34,347 nucleotides of DNA from Rhodospirillaceae bacterium (GTDB lineage: Bacteria > Pseudomonadota > Alphaproteobacteria > UBA8366 > GCA-2717185): assembly GCA_002717185.1 (NCBI GenBank), contig PBDC01000053.1:1-34347 (forward strand). The letters run 5' to 3'. Positions 24,817 through 33,848 of the stretch are shown here, piece after piece. The position numbers and the translations under genes are program-made. Position 1 is the stretch's first letter. Each line of letters begins with the position of its first letter. Under the pieces are notes generated by a model. The model was given only the letters and a program-made list of their open reading frames with translations. It was not told the origin of the DNA and did no database searches.

Positions 24817-25480
24817 GAATTTCCCCTCTAACGATCTGGACTATAAAACAGCAGATGTAGATCAAAATTGATTCCGAAGTAGTATGGACGCTGCGCGTTG
24901 CGGTCAATGCGAACAATCAAATTTATGGTTATAAGCTGTCGTTACAAATTGCTTTGTGTCGTTCACCTTCAGTGCCTGTTGCTAAAACAGATGCTGGTTT
25001 GGATATTTCCGCCTGACATCGACATCCTCTTACCTTTGAGCCTGTCCCGCTGCTTATGGGCGTATAACGAGAATTGGACCAAGCCTGTCACCCGTGCCCT
25101 AGATAACTTCCGAGCCGATGTGAAGCACAGCGTGTTCATAGCCGCATTGTGGAACGAATGTGCTGAAAAAGGCGCTAATCAGAGGGCGAAGTAGTAGAAT
25201 GTTTTTTCCAAAAAAGCTCACCCGCAATAGTCTTGCCAACGGAGGACAGTAAGCTGGAAAAACTAACAAATGCGCCTGCATCTGCTATAAGAATTAAAAT
25301 CAAGCTGAAAATCAGTCCGACGCCCGCTAGAAACCCAAAATTCGTCGAGAGCTAAAAGATGCGCAATCATTGAACAGCCGCGCTCTGCGGCGAGTTCCCT
25401 TCTCATTCAACTTCTGTGGATTCGCAAGCGTAGCGTAATATTGTTTCATACCATATCAGATATATGAATACTTAATTAAT
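24817..25480. other. non-coding stretch between divergent genes
   Basis: About 660 bases between the ThDP enzyme and the RNA methyltransferase gene, which point away from each other. A frame at 24898-25194 (TTG start, about 98 residues) has no ribosome-binding site or recognisable similarity and is probably not a gene. The right-hand end, from about 25430, becomes strongly AT-rich. Promoters of both flanking genes should lie here. No RNA gene was recognised. Confidence 0.5.
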
Positions 25481-26755
25481 ATGAATGAAAAAATACCTAA
25501 TAAAAACGAAATAGTAAAAGTAAAAGTCACAAATATTGGTATTAATGGAGATGGAATTGCAAATGAAATGGGAGAACGATACTTTATTCCCTATTCAGCA
25601 CCGGGAGATTATGTTTCCATAAGTGTTGGTAACGCCCGTAAAGGCGGACGAATTGCAAAAATTAATAACATAATTAATCGAAGCGAAATCCGAACCGATC
25701 CAGCATGTTTACATTTTGGCACCTGCGGCGGCTGCACGCTTCAGCATCTGCAAACAAAAGAGATAGCGAACCTGAAGCGCGGCTTTGTCGCGAGCGCACT
25801 TGAGAAACAAGGCCTTTCGCCATCCACGCTTTTGCCGACTGTCGAAATCCCGCCCGGCCTTCGGCGGCGGGTTCGTTTCGCAGTCAACAAGAGCAAACGG
25901 GTAACGTTTGGCTTTTTCGAACCGCACAGCAACCAAATCGTAGATATCAATCGCTGTCCGGCGATTCAGCCCGCGATCGCCGATCTGATTTACCCATTGC
26001 GCAACCTCATTATAGCCACCCAGGCTATTACCCGGGTGGCGACGGTACAGGTAACGCTTTCGGATACCGGGCTGGATATTCTAATACGCCCCGGAAAAGT
26101 GACGGACCTTAAGCTAGAAGACCGGGAAACATTTGCAAATTTTGCCAACCAATATGATCTTGCACGCATCTCGTGGCATGGCTCGCTCGGCGCGGAACCC
26201 ATCGCGCAGCGTCGTGAGCCACGTCATCAGTTTGGTCCTGCAGCGGTAACACTTCCCCCGACCGCCTTTCTGCAGCCGAGCAAAAAAGGCGAAAACGTGA
26301 TCGCCACTGCTGCATGCGTTGCCCTACAAAGGGCAACTCGAATTGCCGACCTGTATGCCGGTTGCGGTGCTTTGACCTTTCCGTTTTCAAGAATTGCGCC
26401 AACACACGCATTCGAAGGCGATGATGAAATGGTATCAGCGATCAAACGTGCCGCCAGAAAACACCCAGTCACCGCGCATCTACGGGACCTTGCGCGTAGG
26501 CCACTGACCGCACCGGAACTTAATGATTTCGACGCGGTCGTCTTCGACCCGCCCCGTTCTGGGGCAAAATCTCAGGCGGCCGCATTAGCCGGTTCATCAG
26601 TACCTGTGGTCATTGCAGTATCATGCAACCCAGGAACATTAGCACGCGACTTGAGTCTACTCATCGACGGCGGCTATACCCTTCAATCCGTTTTGCCGAT
26701 TGATCAATTCCCTTGGTCGTCGCACGTTGAAGCTGTCGCTATCCTGGGACGATAA
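25481..26755 (+). CDS. class I SAM-dependent RNA m5U methyltransferase (RlmD/TrmA family)
   Basis: A 424-residue enzyme that methylates C5 of a uridine in rRNA or tRNA. An N-terminal TRAM-like domain (about residues 8-65) is followed by a [4Fe-4S] site with Cys76, Cys82, Cys85 and Cys159, the same C-x5-C-x2-C...C layout as RlmD (RumA). The methyltransferase domain has IADLYAGCGALTF (SAM binding, about 288-300), VVFDPPRSG (353-361), the nucleophile Cys382 in AVSCNPGT and the general base Glu417 in WSSHVEAVAIL. The Fe-S site favours RlmD-like over TrmA. The first 220 bases are much more AT-rich than the rest, and the ATG has no obvious ribosome-binding site. It appears to be transcribed alone. 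Confidence 0.9.
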   Translation: MNEKIPNKNEIVKVKVTNIGINGDGIANEMGERYFIPYSAPGDYVSISVGNARKGGRIAKINNIINRSEIRTDPACLHFGTCGGCTLQHLQTKEIANLKRGFVASALEKQGLSPSTLLPTVEIPPGLRRRVRFAVNKSKRVTFGFFEPHSNQIVDINRCPAIQPAIADLIYPLRNLIIATQAITRVATVQVTLSDTGLDILIRPGKVTDLKLEDRETFANFANQYDLARISWHGSLGAEPIAQRREPRHQFGPAAVTLPPTAFLQPSKKGENVIATAACVALQRATRIADLYAGCGALTFPFSRIAPTHAFEGDDEMVSAIKRAARKHPVTAHLRDLARRPLTAPELNDFDAVVFDPPRSGAKSQAAALAGSSVPVVIAVSCNPGTLARDLSLLIDGGYTLQSVLPIDQFPWSSHVEAVAILGR

Positions 26756-26997
26756 GCGTCCGCGACATTAATCGCTTACGAACTATGCGAAATGTGTGAG
26801 TTTGACTCGGCATCGGATGCAAATTGCAGGTATCTTCTTATGTCCCGAATTGGCCAATAAATGCAAATAAATTGAACGCTCTCGGGCCTGCCACCTTGCC
26901 GGAACATGCCCGTAAACTCTGGAACTAGAGGACAGCGTCCTGCATCGCTCGGTAAGGCGCGACGTAGTTGCCAATTTGGAAATGACCGAAACCAGTC

Positions 26998-27270
26998 CTA
27001 AATAGGCATTGCGCCCGGCAGATGCAGGCGTTGTTCCGCAACTGCAGACGGAGCAATTTCAACCCAATTTGCGAATTCCACAAGTAAAGCCTCATCCATC
27101 AGAAGGTGATCGAGAATACCGCCTAGAAACATAGGATCCTCCGCCTGTTCTCGGATATCTGCGGGGCCGGTGCCGCTCAACGCTAAAAACCGACCAATGC
27201 GGTCCGGATCCTGCGCAATAAAAATTAATGCCTTAGCCGCAAGGTCGCGCGCCGTTGCCTCATTCGTCAT
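26998..27270 (-). CDS. DUF3572 family protein
   Basis: A 90-residue protein matching DUF3572 in layout: an Ala/Leu-rich helical start (LAAKALIFIAQDPDRIGRFLALSGTG), then DIREQAEDPMFLGGILDHLLMDEALLVEFA. Proteins of this length and pattern are known to me chiefly from Alphaproteobacteria, and their function is unknown. A GAGGAGA site precedes the ATG. It is divergent from the trans-aconitate methyltransferase gene. About 240 bases between it and the upstream RNA methyltransferase gene hold nothing recognisable. Confidence 0.85.
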   Translation of the reverse strand: MTNEATARDLAAKALIFIAQDPDRIGRFLALSGTGPADIREQAEDPMFLGGILDHLLMDEALLVEFANWVEIAPSAVAEQRLHLPGAMPI

Positions 27271-27371
27271 AAAATTCTCCTCTCAACCGGAAATCAGCAT
27301 GTGCCAACCCATCGACTGCACCCCGACCCTTTGCCTATGCTAATCCACCGTCAAGCGTTGGAGAGACAAAC

Positions 27372-28136
27372 ATGGTTTGGGACCCACAACAATATCTGGT
27401 TTTCAAAGGACCGAGGCTCCAGCCGGCGATCGACCTTTTGGCCCGTATCCCTCTAGAAGCGCCGCAGACGGTCGTGGATCTCGGCTGTGGCCCAGGAAAC
27501 GTAACTCCCCTGTTAAAACAACGTTGGCCTAACGCAAAGGTTATCGGCCTCGATAATTCCGACGAAATGCTTGATCAGGCGCAAAGCGCCGTTCCGGAAG
27601 TACATTTTGAAAAAGTCGATGTATCGGACTGGGATCCAAACCAAAAATTTGACATCATCTTCTCTAACGCGGCCCTCCAATGGGTCGCCGGACACGAGAT
27701 ACTGTTCAAGAAGATTGTGGCAAATGTAGCGCCGGGGGGCGTCTTAGCCGTGCAGATGCCCCGCAACTTCGAAGCCCCTTCGCACAGCACGATGCTAGAT
27801 ATCATTCGCGGAGGACCGTGGCGGGATTTGTTGGAACCGGTATGGGTCGCAGTCCCAACTCAAGCACCGACTTTCTATTACAGTCTGCTCGACCCTCTCG
27901 CCCGCGATCTCGAGATCTGGGAGACCGAATACGTTCAAGTGCTCGAAGGCGACAACCCAGTTGCCGAATACACAAAAGGCACTTGGTTGACACGGTTCCT
28001 GAATCCATTGGAGGAGCCGTGGCGTAGCCAGTTCGAAGCGGAATATCGTGCACGGATCGCTGCCGCGTACCCACCGCAATCAAACGGTAAGACCCTCTTT
28101 CCCTTTCGTCGCCAGTTCATCTTGGCGTCGTTTTGA
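27372..28136 (+). CDS. tam: trans-aconitate 2-methyltransferase
   Basis: A 254-residue SAM-dependent methyltransferase, the usual Tam length. Tam methylates trans-aconitate, an inhibitor of the citric acid cycle enzyme aconitase. Visible signs are the opening MVWDPQQYLVFKGPRLQPA, SAM motif VVDLGCGPGNVTPLL (about residues 34-48), GLDNSDEMLDQA, FSNAALQWV, and the late segments YVQVLEGDNPVAEYTKGTWL and TLFPFRRQFILA, all typical of Tam. A GGAGAG site precedes the ATG. It is followed after 19 bases by an isocitrate/isopropylmalate dehydrogenase-family gene, so the pair may be co-transcribed; the shared theme is tricarboxylate-type acids. Confidence 0.9.
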   Translation: MVWDPQQYLVFKGPRLQPAIDLLARIPLEAPQTVVDLGCGPGNVTPLLKQRWPNAKVIGLDNSDEMLDQAQSAVPEVHFEKVDVSDWDPNQKFDIIFSNAALQWVAGHEILFKKIVANVAPGGVLAVQMPRNFEAPSHSTMLDIIRGGPWRDLLEPVWVAVPTQAPTFYYSLLDPLARDLEIWETEYVQVLEGDNPVAEYTKGTWLTRFLNPLEEPWRSQFEAEYRARIAAAYPPQSNGKTLFPFRRQFILASF

Positions 28137-28155
28137 GGCTATTAAGGAAAACACT

Positions 28156-29217
28156 ATGAAAATTCTTGTTCTCGATGGCGACGGGATTGGTCCCGAAATT
28201 GCCGGCGCAACAGTCCGTGCGGTAAACGCTTTGAACCACCGTCTAAATCTCGGCCTTGAAATCACCCATGCCGACTCAGGGTTAACCAGCCTGGAGAAAC
28301 ATGGCGTTACTTTGACAGACGAGGTTCAAGAGCAGGCAGCGGAAGCCGACGGCGTCATACTGGGACCGACCCATTCTTTGGTCTATCCTTCGCCAGAGGA
28401 AGGCGGCATCAACCTGTCGCCTTGGTTCCGGAAGACCTTTGATTTGTATGCCAATATCCGACCAGCACGGGCACGACCGGGTATCCCGGCCATGGCATCT
28501 GACATCGACATGGTGATGGTACGCGAGAATACTGAGGGCTTTTACGCCGACCGAGCGATGTTCCAGGGGTCGGGTGAATTTCTTGCCACAGAAGATGTCG
28601 CTCTGGCGGTCCGCAAAATTACCCGCGAGGCGTCAGCGCGGATCACAGAATCGGCCTGCCGACTTGCCATTACGCGCCGTCGCAAGCTGACTATCGTACA
28701 CAAACGAAATGTCCTTAAGCTTTCCGACGGCTTGTTTACCGATACCGCGCATGAGGTTGCGGCAAAGTATGACGGGCTAGAAGTGGACGAGGTAATCGTC
28801 GACGCGATGGCGGCACTGCTAGTGCGCCAACCGGCCACATTCGATGTGGTGGTCACGACTAACATGTTCGGTGACATATTGTCGGACCTGAGTGCCGAAC
28901 TGTCCGGCGGGCTGGGGCTCGGGCCGTCGATCAATGCCGGCGCAAATCATGCGATCGCTCAGGCGGCTCACGGATCCGCCCCCGATATCGCCGGAAAAAA
29001 CATTGCCAACCCGACAGCGCTGATGCTGTCTGCAGGGATGCTGCTTAATTGGCTCGGTGACAGACACGGACGCGAAGACCTCAGCGACGCCGCACAACGT
29101 CTAAGCGAAGTTGTTGATGAGCAATTGTCCGACAATTCAGGACGCACAGCAGATCTCGGCGGACCTCTGGCAACGGACGAATTCGGTGATGCCGTGGCGG
29201 CCCGGATCGCCGGCTGA
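28156..29217 (+). CDS. isocitrate/isopropylmalate dehydrogenase family protein
   Basis: A 353-residue beta-decarboxylating dehydrogenase of the IDH/IPMDH family, oxidising a 2-hydroxy acid with NAD(P) and a divalent metal. Family segments are ILVLDGDGIGPEI at the start, ANIRPARARPG (Arg substrate contacts), VRENTEGFYADR, KRNVLKLSDGLF, the metal-binding aspartates in NMFGDILSDLSAELSGGLG, and HGSAPDIAGKNIANPTA. The Thr-Glu-Gly after the Asn resembles broad or isopropylmalate/tartrate-type members rather than classic Icd, so the substrate is open. The frame extends upstream inside tam, but AAGGAAAA lies just before the ATG at 28156. It probably forms an operon with tam. Confidence 0.88.
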   Translation: MKILVLDGDGIGPEIAGATVRAVNALNHRLNLGLEITHADSGLTSLEKHGVTLTDEVQEQAAEADGVILGPTHSLVYPSPEEGGINLSPWFRKTFDLYANIRPARARPGIPAMASDIDMVMVRENTEGFYADRAMFQGSGEFLATEDVALAVRKITREASARITESACRLAITRRRKLTIVHKRNVLKLSDGLFTDTAHEVAAKYDGLEVDEVIVDAMAALLVRQPATFDVVVTTNMFGDILSDLSAELSGGLGLGPSINAGANHAIAQAAHGSAPDIAGKNIANPTALMLSAGMLLNWLGDRHGREDLSDAAQRLSEVVDEQLSDNSGRTADLGGPLATDEFGDAVAARIAG

Positions 29218-29410
29218 CGACTTAAAAAATAGGCTGTTTATAGGGTCAACCTAAGCCGCAAATTTTACTGTCATCGTTGCCGGCATTTTACCGGCCCTTG
29301 GCTCATAAAGCGTTCGGGTCTCATTGGCAGAGCATCTAATAGCCACGAGTTGCTCCCGCACTCGCCAGTCCTACTTCACATTTGTTATTAGCCCCGGCTA
29401 GAGTTGAAGC

Positions 29411-30610
29411 TCAGCCGCCCTGGGTCTTCGGTAGCATGACCCGGGCTGCAATAAGTTCCAGTCGTTTATCACCGCATGTCATAAGCGTCTCGCGGAGATC
29501 ACGAAAGAATTTGCCAGCCACCGTCTCGTCCCAAAACCAGCGCTGCGTATCTCTACTGGAGTGCTTTCCCGGCTGTGCCGTACCCGCCTCGTAGTAGTAA
29601 GCTAAGATGTCCGTAAAGGCATCTTTGAACGCCTGCGACGGCACGCGACCAGCATCATCCAACGGCAAGTCTTGTTGGAATGAGGCTGCGAAGCGCGCCG
29701 CCTCCGGCACTTTCTTGCCGCTTACACCAACTAGAGTGCGGCCACGTCGTTCCTTTGATAATTGATACCACGGCGCGAGGGCATCGACCTCCTGCAGCAA
29801 TTGCACAGCGGGCGCAGCCTCGGCGCCAGGACTGGTAGGAAAGCTGACTGGACAGACCCAACCGGTCTGGTCATCTGCTTTTGGCCCAGGAGCATCATCC
29901 GGGAAATCGACAAGTAAGACGGGGCCCTCGGTCGAATTCAACAGGGTCAACGCATCACCGACCACGCGGCGTTGGAAAGCCGGTTCGCCGGGCGAACCGA
30001 ATGGTCGCCCCAGTTCGAACGGCACCCAAAGCGCGCGCGGCGCGCGCATCGTCTCCGCATGTTCCCTTATAAGGGCAATCGCGGTGGTCGCGATACCTTC
30101 GCTCTCGAAATAATGAGCAAGCCCGCACACGGCGCGCGTGCAGTTTGGTCAGACCGGCGAAAGAAGTACAGCGTTGACTTGGTCTTCCCGCAACATGCCG
30201 GCCAATGCGCGCGCGCTGCCCTCGAGTAGCTCCGGATCGGTTGCGCCCATGAAGGAATAATGGAACTCAGCAATTGACCCTATCTCGCCATCCGCCAACA
30301 TTTCCCGCAACCGGTCGATCGGGAAGACAACATTCACGTCATCCTGAAAGCCCGTACGGTCAAAATTAACCGAAACGTGGGTCATGAGGATGTCAGCGGC
30401 GTCGGTCTCCACCGGGATCACACGGTAATCCACCGCACCGAACCCGAACGCCTCCTCCCCGCGTATACCAAGTCCAGCGGTTGTAACAATTGCAACGCGG
30501 CGTTCGGATAACGGTGGCCCTTCTGCCCAAGGGGTGGTTTCATAGGTCGGCAGCGGTAATTTGCGCATATGAACTTGTTCACTTTTGACCAAATCTTCAA
30601 TTCGGGCCAT
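29411..30610 (-). CDS. GrdB-family selenoprotein with in-frame UGA (selenocysteine)
   Basis: A 399-residue protein read through a TGA at 30149-30151 as selenocysteine 154. The frame continues unchanged for 240 codons after it. The local sequence is LLSPV-U-PNCTRAVCGLAHYF: a U-x-x-C-T-R redox motif like that in selenoprotein B of glycine/betaine reductase (GrdB) and PrdB. Typical family segments flank it: AIVTTAGLGIRGEEAFGFG, VIPVETDAADILMTHVSVNF, FPIDRLREMLADGEIGSIAEFHYSFMG before, and RAPRALWVPFELGRPFGSPGEP after. The ATG at 30610 has GGAA 6 bases upstream; a GTG at 30622 is possible. Such stand-alone members lack the full reductase complex, and their substrate is unknown. Selenocysteine use requires selA-D elsewhere in the genome. 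Confidence 0.85.
30123..30151 (-). promoter_or_regulatory. SECIS-like hairpin directly after the UGA codon
   Basis: Starting five bases after the UGA, the mRNA can fold a 9-bp stem (CTGCACGCG with CGTGTGCGG, two G-U pairs) closed by a 3-base CGC loop with a G. A short hairpin just after the UGA with a G in its apical loop is what bacterial SelB recognises. The loop starts about 14 bases after the UGA, slightly closer than usual. Seen by eye, not folded by computer. Confidence 0.6.
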
Positions 30611-30622
30611 GGCATATTCCAC

Positions 30623-31080
30623 TACTACTAGAAATTAACGGTACGAGACCTTTTAGACGGTTACAGCAATCTCGGATACCTATCATTGTCGCGTCGTCTT
30701 CCACTCCCTTCCTTACCACATAGTCGGCAGGCGGCAGTTTAAGCGATGACTGAAGTCAATCGATGTCCATCCCGTGACCAGTGTTTGCAATTCTTCGTCG
30801 AACATGCCCTGGGCTAACTTACGAAGCAAAACGGCAAGCCACGGCTTCGTAACTGCAAAGACATAGTAGAAAGGATATATCGGGAAAGAAATCTGCTTCA
30901 CCGCGAAATCGGTCTCGTTCGTTTTCAATCGAGACTTCCAAAAGCCATGTCAGTAGAACACACCAAGCAAATCTAATGGTCCATCCTGGCCGAGTTCTAC
31001 TCATTATTGCGCCGAGAGTGGGCCAGGCGTAGGGTGCGGGCAACAGTCCACAAACATCGCAATTCCAAGGGAGCCCCGCC
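30623..31080. other. intergenic stretch between divergent selenoprotein and thiolase genes
   Basis: About 460 bases with no convincing gene. A minus-strand frame at 30713-30928 (about 71 residues, with the peptide GMFDEELQTLVTGWTSIDF) has a protein-like C-terminal half but no good start or recognisable family; it may be a decayed remnant. Promoters of both flanking genes should lie here. Confidence 0.4.
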
Positions 31081-32265
31081 ATGAGAGAAGCCGTCATCGT
31101 TTCCACTGCACGTACGCCGATAGGCAAAGCCTATCGCGGAGCCTTCAACAACACCGACGGCGCCGATATGGGAGGCCACGTCGTCAAACACGCTGTCGAG
31201 CGTGCCGGCATCGACCCAGAAGAAGTCGATGACGTGATTATGGGAACCGCGATGCCTGAGGGTGCAACAGGCAACAACATCGCGCGCCAAATCGCGCTAA
31301 GAGCCGGCCTCCCCGTCACCACATCAGGTACAACCGTGAACCGCTTCTGTTCGTCCGGCCTGCAGACGATTGCCATGGCAGCGCAGCACATAATTGTTGA
31401 TGGCGCCCCAATCATGGTTGCCGGAGGCCTCGACTCAATCAGCCTGGTACAGAATGACCACAAGAACGGCTACCGAGCTGACAATCCTTGGCTCGTCGAG
31501 AACAAGCCTTCTATTTACGACGCGATGATTGACACTGCCGAGACGGTCGCAAAACGCTACGACGTCAGCCGTGAATATCAGGACGAGTATGCACTGCAGA
31601 GCCAGATGCGTACCGCCGCAGCCCAACAGGCCGGCAAGTTCGACGACGAAATCGTGCCCATGAAGACTGTCAAGCTCGTCACCGACAAGGAAACAGGCGC
31701 GATCAGCGAACAAGAAGTCATGATCGAGCAGGACGAGTGCAACCGGCCGACAACTAACGCCGACGGCCTCGCAGCCTTACAGCCAGTCCGCGGTGAAGAG
31801 TTTTTCATCACCGCCGGCAATGCGAGCCAGCTATCCGACGGCGCCTCGGCCTGCGTCGTCATGGATGCAAAGGAAGCCGAAAAACGAAACATAGAGCCGC
31901 TTGGCTATTTCCGCGGCTTCGCTGTTGCGGGTCTCGAGCCGGACGAGATGGGCATCGGCCCGATCTACGCCGTACCAAAGCTGCTCAAGCGGAATGGCCT
32001 CAGCATGGAAGATATCGATTTATGGGAGTTGAACGAAGCATTCGCCGTACAGGTCCTGTACAGCCGCGATCAGCTCGGCATTCCGAACGAAAACCTGAAC
32101 GTGGATGGCGGCGCAATCTCTATCGGCCACCCTTACGGCATGAGCGGCGCCCGCATGGTCGGCCATGCGCTAATCGAGGGTAAACGCCGTGGCGCTAAGA
32201 ACGTTGTCTGCACCATGTGCGTCGGCGGGGGAATGGGCGCGGCTGGTCTCTTCGAAGTCGCATAG
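31081..32265 (+). CDS. acetyl-CoA C-acyltransferase (thiolase)
   Basis: A 394-residue thiolase, of usual length, cleaving 3-ketoacyl-CoA with CoA in beta-oxidation or catalysing the reverse condensation. The acylated nucleophile is Cys90 in NRFCSSGLQ, the base is His350 in [13 protein letters not shown], and the second Cys380 is in [13 protein letters not shown]. The opening [20 protein letters not shown] and [10 protein letters not shown] agree with degradative thiolases. A GGGAG site precedes the ATG. It is followed directly by the remains of an enoyl-CoA hydratase gene, so it once led an operon of consecutive acyl-CoA steps. Confidence 0.94.
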   Translation: MREAVIVSTARTPIGKAYRGAFNNTDGADMGGHVVKHAVERAGIDPEEVDDVIMGTAMPEGATGNNIARQIALRAGLPVTTSGTTVNRFCSSGLQTIAMAAQHIIVDGAPIMVAGGLDSISLVQNDHKNGYRADNPWLVENKPSIYDAMIDTAETVAKRYDVSREYQDEYALQSQMRTAAAQQAGKFDDEIVPMKTVKLVTDKETGAISEQEVMIEQDECNRPTTNADGLAALQPVRGEEFFITAGNASQLSDGASACVVMDAKEAEKRNIEPLGYFRGFAVAGLEPDEMGIGPIYAVPKLLKRNGLSMEDIDLWELNEAFAVQVLYSRDQLGIPNENLNVDGGAISIGHPYGMSGARMVGHALIEGKRRGAKNVVCTMCVGGGMGAAGLFEVA

Positions 32266-32269
32266 TCCT

Positions 32270-32836
32270 GATCAGAGCACGGCACCAGCCGTCACGGCAG
32301 CAAAGGACGGTTATGTCCGGATGATCATCCTGAACACGCCGGAGAAAAAACGCGATTAACGATTAACTCGGCTGGGCTATCACCGCTGCGTTAGAAGATG
32401 CGGCAGTCTACGAGTCTGTATAGGTCGTCGTTCTGACTGGGGCCGAGGAGGCGATCTGTGCCAGGCTTGACCTAACGGCAGAGCGCAAACCGGAAATAGC
32501 GCCGCATGCAGCGCTGGACGTCCAGCTCGATGATATCGGCTGAACCGGACAGTACAGGGCGAGGAAGCGGTGCACCTCGGTATTGCAGCGGAGGTCATCG
32601 ACGACGATCAAGTCGGTCCGCGTCTATTGGAATTCTGCCAACGATTGGCGCAATGGTCACCTATCACAACGCGTCTAACCAACCGCGTAATCGAAAAAGC
32701 GACGACCGGCATCGACCTGGAGCGGCACCTCTGGTTCTAACTCGCCAGCATTAAGCACGCCTTCTCTAGCGAAGGCGCGCAGGAAAGCCGCGCTGCCTTC
32801 CAGGAGAAGCGTCAACCAGTCGTCAAAGGGCGTTAA
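32270..32836 (+). pseudogene. decayed enoyl-CoA hydratase/isomerase gene
   Basis: Translating across frames recovers an eroded crotonase-family protein. The N-terminal part reads YVRMIILNTPEK, then shifts frame in a run of six A (32345-32350) into KNAIND, continues through two stops as AITAALEDA and VVVLTGAEEAICARLDLTAERKPE, and stops at 32541. After a gap where about 80 residues, including the central active-site region, are missing, the C-terminal part resumes as AVHLGIAAEVIDDDQVGPRL, QRLAQWSPITTRLTNRVIEK and, past another stop, AFSSEGAQESRAAFQEKRQP, ending at a TAA at 32834. The oxyanion Gly of the usual C-A-G-L-D segment is Arg here. No start codon survives. It begins 4 bases after the thiolase stop. 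Confidence 0.85.
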
Positions 32837-33137
32837 CTGGCAGGTCGCACAGGCAAGAACCCGGACGGTTCACTTGTCTAGCTCCTCGATTGCAAGCATC
32901 GCTGGCGTAATCCTGTAGTCGCGACGCTAGCATTTTCCGCAGCACTGACAGGGGTGAATAGTCCACATCCATCATTCAAGTTCTCTCCTATAGAGGGACC
33001 GGCATCTTGCCTGCCGGTCAGAACAGAGAGAGAGCTCTAGTTCTAGTTTTGATCAGCCTAAATTATCCGAATGGGCGCTTGGCGGCAGGCCATTCACCCC
33101 ATAGGGTGCACGCGTTAGACAATTCAAAGGGTGAAGA
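32837..33137. other. intergenic stretch with a hairpin
   Basis: About 300 bases between the pseudogene and the acetyltransferase gene without an open frame of note. It holds one clear inverted repeat (32997-33019), listed separately. Confidence 0.5.
32997..33019 (+). terminator. hairpin after the thiolase-pseudogene unit
   Basis: A perfect 8-bp inverted repeat (GACCGGCA and TGCCGGTC) with a 7-base loop lies about 160 bases after the pseudogene's last stop. No T-run follows directly, so it could be a weak terminator or an operator of the acetyltransferase gene. Confidence 0.4.
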
Positions 33138-33836
33138 ATGAGCGCGACAAATCAACCCATCGGCGCTGCCATCAAATGGAAGCCAGCGCGCGCACCCAGC
33201 CGCACTCCGATCCCAGGCCAATATGTTACATTAGAGCCGATTGACGCAGACCGGCACGGCGCGGATCTATGGGATGCCAAAGGTGACGACCCCACGCTCT
33301 GGACTTACTTGTTCAACGATCCGTTCGGTAACTTTGGACCATTCCGAGACTGGCTTATAAAATGCGGTCAACCTGATGATCCACTCTGCTTTGCCATTGT
33401 CGACAATGCGGACGGAAAAGCCAAAGGCATGGCGAGCTATATGCGTATTGTGCCTGTCCACGGCGTCATTGAAATCGGTTCGATCTGGTTCGGACCCGTA
33501 ATCCAACGCCGCCGCGAATCGACTGACGCGATCTATCTTCTCGCCCGCCAAGTCTTCGAAGAACTCGGATACCGCCGGCTGGAATGGAAATGTGATTCCC
33601 TGAACGCTCCGTCGCGCCGTGCCGCCAAGCGTTTCGGCTTCAGCTATGAAGGAGTGTTCCGGCAGGCCATCGTCTACAAGAACCGCAACCGCGATACCGC
33701 CTGGTACGGCATGATCGACGTCGAATGGCAGGAAATCCGCGCGGCCTTCGACACGTGGCTAGATCCTTCTAACTTTGACGCAGACGGAAACCAGAAAATA
33801 CCCCTCGCCGCGCGTCGGGATTTCGGCACTAACTAG
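33138..33836 (+). CDS. GNAT family N-acetyltransferase (RimJ/RimL-like)
   Basis: A 232-residue acetyltransferase moving an acetyl group from acetyl-CoA to an amine, probably a protein N-terminus or small molecule. The RimJ/RimL-type layout is seen: GQYVTLEPIDADRHGADLW near the start, GVIEIGSIWFGPVIQRRRESTDA in the centre (where the acetyl-CoA loop lies), LGYRRLEWKCDSLNAPSRRAAKRFGFSYEGVFRQ, and DTAWYGMIDVEW. The substrate is unknown. An AAGGGTGAAG site precedes the ATG. It converges on the dioxygenase gene with 12 bases between stops. Confidence 0.88.
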   Translation: MSATNQPIGAAIKWKPARAPSRTPIPGQYVTLEPIDADRHGADLWDAKGDDPTLWTYLFNDPFGNFGPFRDWLIKCGQPDDPLCFAIVDNADGKAKGMASYMRIVPVHGVIEIGSIWFGPVIQRRRESTDAIYLLARQVFEELGYRRLEWKCDSLNAPSRRAAKRFGFSYEGVFRQAIVYKNRNRDTAWYGMIDVEWQEIRAAFDTWLDPSNFDADGNQKIPLAARRDFGTN

Positions 33837-33848
33837 AGCTTTCAGAAA

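Noticed and set aside
24861..24872. ATCAA-AA-TTGAT palindrome as an FNR/CRP site upstream of the ThDP enzyme
   Set aside because: The half-sites face the opposite way from the FNR consensus TTGAT-N4-ATCAA and the spacing is wrong.
24898..25194. 98-residue plus-strand open frame
   Set aside because: TTG start, no ribosome-binding site, biased composition and no recognisable family.
29275..29300. Short GCCGG...CCGGC hairpin after the IDH-family gene as a terminator
   Set aside because: Only a 5-bp stem with no T-run; too weak to call.
29411..30622. Two separate genes, or a pseudogene interrupted by a nonsense codon
   Set aside because: Only one stop interrupts the frame, it is UGA, it lies exactly at a redox motif position, both halves look intact, and a hairpin follows. 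Selenocysteine fits better.
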